NCBI GenBank assembly: GCA_905178155.1
Contig: CAJINV010000015.1
Location: 62,001 to 126,000, forward strand
Length of the DNA: 64,000 nt
Source of the DNA: Amoebophrya sp. A120
Taxonomy: Eukaryota; Sar; Dinophyceae; Syndiniales; Amoebophryaceae
Direction of reading: 5' to 3'
The notes under the pieces were generated by a model that saw only the letters and a list, made by a program, of their open reading frames with translations, ran no database searches and was not told the origin of the DNA. The position numbers and the translations under genes are program-made. Positions 57,901-64,000 of this stretch are shown here, piece by piece (the stretch's first letter is position 1; each line of letters begins with the position of its first letter).

Positions 57901-60900
57901 TCCTATGTAAAAACGTCCCCACTCCAGAGTTGTAATGCAAATGTGCAATGACAGGAACATTTGTAATGCGCAGCGGCATGAGACGCATTACCAATCGAGT
58001 TTTGTAACTTGTAATGCTGTAAACAGGATGAGAGGGGCTTTCTCATGCGGCTTCTCTTGCCAGCCAGCAAGTTACTGCAGAGGGAAACTTGTCATGCACA
58101 GCTCCCAAAACTTGGAGATTTGTGCTGCTAGATTCCCAACTTGAGTATGGGGTGGGGACGTTTTTACTTAGGATATCGCGTCGTTGACTTGATGACCCGT
58201 CGCCTTCTCGCTAATCCACTTCGTCGCCTCGACCACGGTGAAGTCATATCAAGAAGAAAAGTCCCCCCTCCCCATATCAAAACGAAAATCTGTGATGCAG
58301 ATTTATGGTCACAAGTCAGCTTGGTCATGCTAGAAGGGAAAAGATACGGACAGTGGTGCTGCTTGGCGTGCTGGGACAGTCTTGCATCTTCAGCATGACA
58401 GGAGGCAGCTGGAAGTGGGAAACAGCATGACAAATTTCCTGCAAACGAAGCCAGAACTGCGGCGCTTGGCCTTCTAGCATTACAAGTCGATTTGTGTACT
58501 CAAATACAGCATCACAAACTTCGTTTTCGATATGGGGAGGGGCGATTCTTCCTTTTGATAAGTCGGATTCCTTAGTTAAGAGTTTGGAGATCGGCGCCGG
58601 GAGTCGTTGCAGCTTTTCCTTTATGCAGTGCAAATATCCCTGGATGTCTGGAAACCTGTGATGCTGATTTGCTGCTGATTGCAACGCTTGCTGTGGCAGC
58701 CAAGCGTGGCAAGTTTTTGAAACGCTTTCTGATGTCTAGCACGCACTACAATATATGCGTTCATGCATGACAAAGGAAGCGGCTCTTCTGCTGCGCACGC
58801 AACACAGATTTTCTAGGAATGCAAGACACACATTACAAGTTCCATCTTTCCAGCCTCGGACATATTTGCAGTTGATATCCTTGTAGTACTTTTCCCGGCG
58901 TTCTTATCGAAGAAAAAAACTGTGTTAGTGTAGGTCTCTCGGGAAAACAGCATGACAAGTTTGTCTGCCATGACAGGAAAAACTTGTCATGCGTAGATAG
59001 GACGGGAAACACGTAGTAAGCGAGCCTATCATGCATGTGGAGCATGACAAGCGTAACTGTCTTGCATTTTCTGCATCACAGACTTACACTTACACAGTTT
59101 TTTTCTTGCATAGTTCTTTCTCGGCATTTTCCTCCTTTTCGGCGAAATCCGCGGTGGATTTAATTTTATCATCCGTATTATGCATTGCAAATAGGTCTGG
59201 GTCTGGAAGAATGCAAACTTGTGATGCGCATTTCACAACACAGAAAAATCTCCCATGCATAGGCAGCAAAAGCTGCCCACTCTCTGTCACCAAAGTGGGG
59301 CCTTTGTCATGCGGATTCGGCATTGCTCAAGCTTCTCGAGATCTGTGATGCTAGAGCTTCCATGCCAGACCTTCTGTGTCATGCAAAAGCAGCATGACTC
59401 TTCCAGACCCAGACATATTTGCATTTGATACGTATCGAGCAGGTACTTTAACTTTTCCATCACTTTGTCAACCGTTTTGGAAACTATCCGGTCGACTCTC
59501 TCGACCAGATCCTTTTGTACTCCCTCATCCGCAAACCGCGCCAAGTGCTTGATTTTATTCGAACTTTTCACCGCTGATTGCACTTTTTCGAAAATTTGGT
59601 GCTCCCAGGCCTCGATCTGCTTGTGAGTCGAATCCCGTAACGCGGACGATTGAAACGCAACCGTCTCCCACACGTCGCATCCGGAATTTATCAGTTCCTC
59701 GGCGTGCTTTTTGTTCGCCCGGATCTTTTCAAAAATGAAGCCGAAGCGCGAATCTTTTTTGGTGATTTCCGAGAAGATTTTCGTGGACAATTTGCTCACA
59801 ATCTCGTGCTCAATTTCGTCCAACACAGCCCCTTGGGCGGCGTTGGTGAAGAACAAATTCACTTTCGCCGTCATGTCTCTGTCTTTGTCCGCAATCGAAC
59901 CCCACCCGTCGTTGATGGCCACGGCGACACTCGTATCATTTGTAAAAACGTCCCTACCCCATAGTTGTAGTGCAAATCTGCATGCTGAGAATATTTCTCA
60001 TGCGGAGCGCCCCATGGGAAGCATTTCTTAGCCGTGTTTTGGAATAATTTGTCATGCTCGGGGCAGCATTATATGCTAGATCTGTGATGCTGCTGCACCA
60101 CCTAAACAGCACCACACTACAGGGCCAAACTTGTCATGCGCAACAGCCACAGCTGGTTGATTTGTCTAGCAGATTTCCCATTTTGACTTTGGTGCGGGGA
60201 CGTAGTTTTTACTCTGGATAACTCGCCATCACCTGCATGCCCTCGGGCGAACTTGGGAGACAGGAATCCCGCACGTTGTTCAACGCTTGCTGCAGCTCAT
60301 TGCTCATCTCGCAGTGCATCTGCTGCGCTTTTTTCTTCCAGGCATTCGCTTTTTTCCCGAGCATGAGCTCATTGAATCGGTCGGGGTCGATCCAGGTTTT
60401 TAAATTCTCCAGCAAAATCGACCTCGCCTGATTCGCATACGGGTTGGCCGAGGCGAACAGAACCGCGAGAATTTTCTGCAAATAATTCCGCAACTCCCAA
60501 ATCGCGTTGAAGTCGATCTGCGTAAACTCGCAAAACCTCGTCTTCAGCCAGTGCCACAGGTCCCCGAGACCGAGTTTTTTCCCGACTTTCTGGAAAAAAC
60601 CCCCAACCGCAATCGCCGTCTCCTTCACCTTCTTGCCAATCGCGACCACAGCTTGCGAAATCTTGGATTGGAAAACGGACACTTGCTGCTCCTTCTTCGG
60701 TTCTTCTTTCTTCGGAACTATAGTTGGGTCCTTTATTGGAGGCTTTTTGCACTTGGCATTGTCAGCGCCAGACCCACGAATACTGTTCTTGAACTTTGTC
60801 AAAAACTTGTTGAAAAACCAGCTGTAGGTCGGATCTAACCGTAATTCTTCCATCTCAATCACGGCCTGCGTCATCTGGACCAAGGTGACAATCACCCGGT

Positions 60901-63900
60901 GTGGGAGCTCTTCCCGAACTTGGTGTAAAACAGACGGGTCGTGGAAAAGCAGCGACATAAAGTCACCGTTTGCCGCACGCTGGAGGGTTTTGTGCATTGC
61001 GTCCTTGTCGACCGTAAGTTTTTTCTGGATCTGCGGCAAAAGGCCTGTGTTGGGGGGGCGTTCAGTTTTGCAGATTTTGCATGACAAGTTGAATGAATGT
61101 TCGCAGTGCAGTACTTTTTCAAAGTTTGCCTGTTCTTTCCCTCGCTGGCGAAGGCGCACTAACAAACCAGATGTTAGTTGTACAGCAGAAGCAGTTTGAA
61201 AAGGTCATGTGCGAAAATTTGAGAAGCAAACCACACGAACATACTCACAGCATTCATTTCAAATACCAACTTCCACGGAAGGTGGCGCCGTACTGCCAGA
61301 ACTGTTAGCGGCCGTACCATTGGTCGCCTGCCCATCGCCGGGCCCACTGCCGGTTCCCCCTTGCTCTTTCTTCTCGCCCTTTGTCCAGGGAGGCCAGTAG
61401 CTCGAAATCACATACAATTTTGTTACGGAATTGATCACTTTGGAGAAGTCCTGTTTCATTCGCGTCACGGGCCTGTGGTCCATGCTCCCCTCGACCCGCT
61501 CCTCGCTTCGCAGTACGGACTGGAAGCCGAATACTTCCGCGATATAACCCATCTCCTTCCCCCACTTGAAATGGTCTTCCAACGGGCAATGAACCCCGCA
61601 TTTCGTGAGCCCGGCATCCACGAATTTGGCCCCCTCGAACGCCACGCCGACCGTGCTGCCCGTCGCGAAGGCCATCGCCATCGGGGCGGCGTGCTGGTAC
61701 GCCAGGTCGGCTGCTTCTTTCAGGTTTTTCATCACATCTTGCATGGATTTTTTATTGTCAAAGTTGACTCGGTTGCTGCGGATGTGCGGCTGGGTCCTTC
61801 GCTGGGATCGCGGTTGAGAGGAGGAGGGGCCTGAGATTTGAAGAAGATTATGCACAGGTCCTTTTCGAGCTTTTGCATGACAATCGGATAATTTGATGAG
61901 GCACAGATCATCTTTGGGGTTTATTTCGTCTGTCGCATAGTAAAGTTCCAAATCTTGTTTCTCGGTCCCAGAAAAAATTTCTGAACGACATAAATAGAAA
62001 ACGCAAAACTGACCAGACAGTTGTACCAGCATCTCCCCCCGCAGCACCCGGCTGCCCAAACGTTCTCCCAGCCGCTCCGGAGCTTGGCGCCGGAAGATCC
62101 GCGGCACTTTGTGGCCCGAAAGACATCGGCACCCCCGGCTGGTAACTCGCGGCCTCTTGGTACAACTCTTCTTTAGTTGTGCTGCCCAGCTTTTTGTCTA
62201 CACTTTGCGCCGCTCCTTTCAGGTCACCAATATTCACTTCTTGGATTAAATACTGGAAATCTTCCATTTCTAGCTCCGACAGTTGATCTCTATTCTCGTG
62301 AATCAGATCTGCCATCATGACGCCGAATTCAGCTTCTTCCAGGAGCTCCTCGCCCGAGCGGCAATCCTGTTCGCATATGCATTGCAAATATGTCTGGGTC
62401 TGGAAACTTGTGATGCAAGTCCCTAAACAATAAGTGCTCTCCTGTAATGCGCCACCAAGCATGACAAGTTTTTTCGTGCTTCTGTGCTGCGTACTTCGCA
62501 TGAGCAACTTCGCTTTTGTATGACAGGCAAGAGGGCCTCTACTTGGTGGCCACGCAATACAGAGTGCAGAGTCATGCCAGCCTAGCATGACAAATCTCAA
62601 AATCTTCCAGACCCAGACACTTTTACATTTGATATCGCAGTTCGCATTGCCAATCTGGTCCATCGCATCCACCCGGTCTTGGTACTGCTGCTTTCGCACC
62701 TCAGATAAAAAGAACTCGTCACTCGCCAGATTTTCCAAGTTCTGGCCAGCATCTTGTTGCTGTTCTTTTTCCATTTCTCTCTCCACAACGTTCGTCACGG
62801 TCTCGACCTGTTTCTCGCTCCAGTAACTCTTAAAAAACCCGCCCACGCGCTTCAAAGACCGAATGCCTTGAAAAAATTTTTGCTTCATGCGGCACATGAA
62901 CCCCGGTTTTTGGTCTCGTTGTGACGATGATGTTGATGTGGTCCCAGAGGCTCGAAAAGATCCACTGGGAGCGCCGCCGGCCGTGGTGAGCAGGGCTTGT
63001 TGCATCAAATCCGCTTGAGGACCCGCTTGCGCTTCGGAAGTAGAACCAGGAGGACTATCACCAGCAGCGTTCGTCGTGTGCTGCCATTTGTCCTTCTTCC
63101 GGCCCTTCAATTGCTGCTCCCACACGTTCGCTTGGTCGCAGTTCACGGCTTTGAAGTCCCAGGAAACGTACTTGATCTTATTGCTGGGAGGCGGCTCAGA
63201 AGAAGCCCCCTTAGTAGATGAAGTTTTCCCGAGGGCGCGCCCAGTACTCACGAACGCCGTCGCCCTCGCAGAGCGTCGCTCGCGCTCGGTTTTCGGGATT
63301 TCAACGGGTGGGTAGAAAATTGCTTCACCTTGACCGACTGTGCTTGCGCGCAGGTTGCCCTCTGTACCTGCTTGTCCTTCCATGAAAATGTCTTCACCGG
63401 CACCTCCACTATCCGCGTCTCTGTAATTTTCTGGCGCATCATTATTCGGTTGGATCCGTGACCCGTAATCCCAGGCAGAAATGCGCACAACGCACTGGTC
63501 TCGGGCTCGCCCGGACAAGATTTCCACGTGGGTGTCATGCTCCAGAAAGATACGGAAGGGGTGCTGCTTCGCTTTTTGAATCTCCCAATAGTTTCTCATA
63601 TCAAAATCGAATTGGTTCTCAAAATTGAACACGAGCTGGTTCTGAATCAGTTCGGCATTCACTGTGTTCAGCAATTTCGACGGCTTTAAAAAGTTGCTTT
63701 CACCCTTTTTGCCCCCCGCGTTATCCTGCGTTTTGAAGATCTGCGGAAGCCCTTTTTTGATGAGTTTCGCCATCCCTGCCAGAACACCAGAACTGGTAGA
63801 AGCCGATGCATTATCATAATCTTCTTGATCGCTGGAGGCGTCTTCGAAGCGTCTGTCCTCTTCTTCCTGCATCATTTGCGCTTTTTCCTCTTCCCACTTT

Positions 63901-64000
63901 TTCTGCAATATCAGCCGCTGTCTGTCTTTCTCGTCCTTCCACGCTTGTGGCAGCGAGCCGCTTATGAATTGCAAAAGTATCGTACTCGTACTAATTGCAA
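50363..64000 (-). CDS. Very large hypothetical protein, 5' end beyond window
   Basis: At least 28 exons encode about 2,150 residues; the start lies past the right edge. I do not recognise the family. The N-terminal part is charged (KWEEEKAQMMQEEEDRR), followed by a strand-rich segment (FRIFLEHDTHVEILSGRARD). Two helical regions follow, then hydrophobic helices (LAHVMLRFFGQGMSPWMFGA, LKIGLWGVGTAVSWGPGLFS) that may insert in a membrane. Next are a conserved-looking block (YFLNSQYGIAGMQGANGFIV) and a Cys-rich tail (SCGGCVRYSGHVCFENSQAC) before a Ser/Pro-rich end. Three GT-AG introns (62026-61831, 61266-61045, 52099-51833) all keep phase. The other 25 introns are introner elements, and exons between them are as short as 28-60 bases. 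Every junction I joined preserves one reading frame. Confidence 0.75.
50775..51036. mobile_element. Introner element IE-A14
   Basis: The left arm has lost one GGGTC block (ATGTCTGGAAG). The flanking repeat is ATGAGG (50769-50774, 51037-51042). Removal joins NSQACLI to DGYNNGRSC. Confidence 0.88.
51093..51314. mobile_element. Introner element IE-J1
   Basis: Arms TATCCCACAGAAAAAAGCTG and CAGCTTTTATTTTCCGTGGG. The flanking repeat is poor, so edges are approximate. Removal joins YAVSCGGC to VRYSGHVC. Confidence 0.75.
51504..51764. mobile_element. Introner element IE-A15
   Basis: The flanking repeat is ATTGCA (51498-51503, 51765-51770). Removal joins GQTSLFCN to EAVQYLMR. Confidence 0.93.
51866..51902. 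repeat. (GAT)n microsatellite in a GT-AG intron
   Basis: About a dozen GAT units lie within the 52099-51833 intron of the large gene. Confidence 0.9.
52357..52626. mobile_element. Introner element IE-A16
   Basis: One arm reads GTGTATGGGTCTGGAAG. The flanking repeat is GTGCG (52352-52356, 52627-52631). Removal joins DTVSKIA to RYLNDEHK. Confidence 0.9.
52686..53009. mobile_element. Introner element IE-B12
   Basis: The flanking repeat is imperfect (GGACC at 52681-52685, GTACC at 53010-53014). Removal joins TFTKTV to RAGIRNAV. Confidence 0.88.
53104..53430. mobile_element. Introner element IE-B13
   Basis: The arms are intact but the flanking repeat is short. Two cut points three bases apart both keep the frame (GMQGA to NGFIVG, or with one extra Ser). 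Confidence 0.82.
53495..53782. mobile_element. Introner element IE-C4
   Basis: Arms CTATGTAAAAACATCCCCAC and GGGGTAGGGACATTTTTGCA. The flanking repeat is ACCGC (53490-53494, 53783-53787). Removal joins KKIERLR to SVMIYFLN. Confidence 0.9.
53825..54077. mobile_element. Introner element IE-A17
   Basis: The flanking repeat is GTTGA (53820-53824, 54078-54082). Removal joins PKFQIFN to NRRTKKKI. The exon next to it is only about 42 bases. Confidence 0.92.
54271..54536. mobile_element. Introner element IE-A18, diverged arms
   Basis: The arms read TGACTGGGCTTGGCAA and TTTCCAGACCCAGCC. The flanking repeat is TCAAG (54266-54270, 54537-54541). Removal joins DQIIVPL to SNEDDLAN. Confidence 0.88.
54615..54866. 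mobile_element. Introner element IE-A19
   Basis: The flanking repeat is CATCT (54610-54614, 54867-54871). Removal joins SVIGSQM to KRFAFSDL. Confidence 0.93.
54926..55251. mobile_element. Introner element IE-B14
   Basis: The flanking repeat is CTGCA (54921-54925, 55252-55256). Removal joins PERTALQ to EANAFAKY. Confidence 0.9.
55314..55575. mobile_element. Introner element IE-A20
   Basis: The flanking repeat is CGGT (55310-55313, 55576-55579). Removal joins KDLEEDR to RALRELKS. Confidence 0.9.
55636..55956. mobile_element. Introner element IE-B15
   Basis: The flanking repeat is AAGCT (55631-55635, 55957-55961). Removal joins QSQTVFEA to WKEIMSDA. Confidence 0.92.
56658..56870. mobile_element. 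Introner element IE-F2
   Basis: Arms GAAAAAAGTGTTTCACTGTA and TACAGTGAAACAGCTTTTTT. The flanking repeat is CGTAC (56653-56657, 56871-56875). Removal joins FEDPRLY to GGFYDKLF. Confidence 0.92.
56912..57067. mobile_element. Introner element IE-D4
   Basis: The flanking repeat is ATCCGG (56906-56911, 57068-57073). Removal joins LEEEKAVR to MVLDNFED. Confidence 0.93.
57142..57421. mobile_element. Introner element IE-C5
   Basis: The flanking repeat is CAAA (57138-57141, 57422-57425). Removal joins FSVMKVTF to AISMFSKK. Confidence 0.9.
57466..57790. mobile_element. Introner element IE-B16
   Basis: The flanking repeat is CTG (57463-57465, 57791-57793). Removal joins WGVGTAV to SWGPGLFS between two hydrophobic helices. 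Confidence 0.87.
57900..58175. mobile_element. Introner element IE-C6
   Basis: The flanking repeat is TCGCGT (57894-57899, 58176-58181). Removal joins TGHQVNDA to TELAHVML. Confidence 0.93.
58246..58559. mobile_element. Introner element IE-B17
   Basis: The flanking repeat is AAGTC (58241-58245, 58560-58564). Removal joins LLTKESD to FTVVEATK. Confidence 0.92.
58622..58877. mobile_element. Introner element IE-A21, diverged arms
   Basis: The left arm reads TCCCTGGATGTCTGGAAA and the right arm TTTCCAGCCTCGGACAT. The flanking repeat is TCCTT (58617-58621, 58878-58882). Removal joins EKYYKE to KLQRLPAP. Confidence 0.88.
58906..59112. mobile_element. Introner element IE-G2
   Basis: Arms GAAGAAAAAAACTGTGTTAG and CTTACACAGTTTTTTTCTTG. 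The flanking repeat is GTTCTT (58900-58905, 59113-59118). Removal joins EENAEKE to RREKYYKE. The exon before the next element is only 28 bases. Confidence 0.92.
59179..59430. mobile_element. Introner element IE-A22
   Basis: The flanking repeat is CGTAT (59174-59178, 59431-59435). Removal joins KYLLDT to DDKIKSTA. Its interior is nearly the same as that of IE-A13, indicating a recent shared source. Confidence 0.93.
59934..60220. mobile_element. Introner element IE-C7
   Basis: The flanking repeat is ACTCG (59929-59933, 60221-60225). Removal joins EGMQVMAS to VAVAINDG. Confidence 0.92.
62376..62634. mobile_element. Introner element IE-A23, open in the host frame
   Basis: The flanking repeat is TCGCA (62371-62375, 62635-62639). 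Removal joins IGNANC to EQDCRSGE. Element plus one repeat copy is 264 bases, and the host frame has no stop through it, so an unspliced transcript would still be translatable. Confidence 0.9.
63964..64000. mobile_element. Introner element IE-D5, cut by window edge
   Basis: The sequence ATTGCAAAAGTATCGTACTC matches the family D arm; the other arm lies beyond the window. It interrupts the large gene after the exon encoding SGSLPQAWKDE. Confidence 0.8.

Noticed and set aside
3132-62640. Recurrent peptides such as MSGSGR, KNVWVWK, PDPDIF and KNPPSPY in many open frames
   Set aside because: They are translations of introner element arms running into neighbouring exons, not a repeated protein domain.
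2497-64000. Autonomous transposase supplying the introner elements
   Set aside because: No element exceeds about 330 bp and no transposase, integrase or reverse-transcriptase motif was seen in the window.

Overview
This is eukaryotic nuclear DNA, most likely from a syndinian dinoflagellate of the Amoebophrya type. Three things point there. (1) Coding regions are broken by dozens of short inverted-repeat introns of the kind reported as invasive intronic elements in published Amoebophrya genomes. (2) The minus strand at 49621-49642 matches the 22-nt dinoflagellate spliced leader at 21 of 22 positions (recalled consensus). (3) Every gene I could reconstruct lies on the minus strand. The organism name is inference; the intron structure is read directly from the sequence.

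Layout from low to high coordinate, all genes on the minus strand: a very GC-rich stretch (1-1000); a calcium-dependent protein kinase-like gene whose kinase domain has lost its catalytic aspartates (11389-1895); a Beclin-1/Atg6 gene (14586-12008); two low-complexity, probably nuclear proteins (18187-16145 and 23777-20033); a eukaryotic D-serine dehydratase gene (28080-24891); small uncertain genes (29138-31869); a leucine-rich-repeat plus 2-oxoglutarate/Fe(II) oxygenase gene (37144-31943); about 10 kb of repeat-rich DNA with few or no genes (37.2-43.3 kb); a 204-residue protein ending in Cys-Cys (45613-43324); a repeat-rich gap with one single-exon, possibly secreted protein (48568-47780); and a very large gene that enters from the right edge and ends at 50363.

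The main feature is a set of about 62 introner elements (IEs) in at least ten terminal-inverted-repeat families, called IE-A to IE-J here. Typical lengths are A about 261 bp, B about 321, C about 279, D about 150, E-I about 205-250. Most share outer ends TATC...GATA and are flanked by a direct repeat of about 5 bp (3-7 observed). Removing one element plus one copy of the direct repeat restores the reading frame. For five genes assembled this way (Beclin, D-serine dehydratase, 16145-18187, 20033-23777 and 43324-45613) the summed exon length is an exact multiple of three, ending at the stop codon. At the junctions I checked in detail no offset gives GT-AG, whereas ordinary GT-AG introns occur in the same genes. 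No transposase gene was seen, so the elements look non-autonomous here.

The genes do not form an operon. They are separate transcription units facing one way, as is common in dinoflagellates. Exon coordinates are hand-derived and may be off by a few bases where the direct repeat is imperfect.
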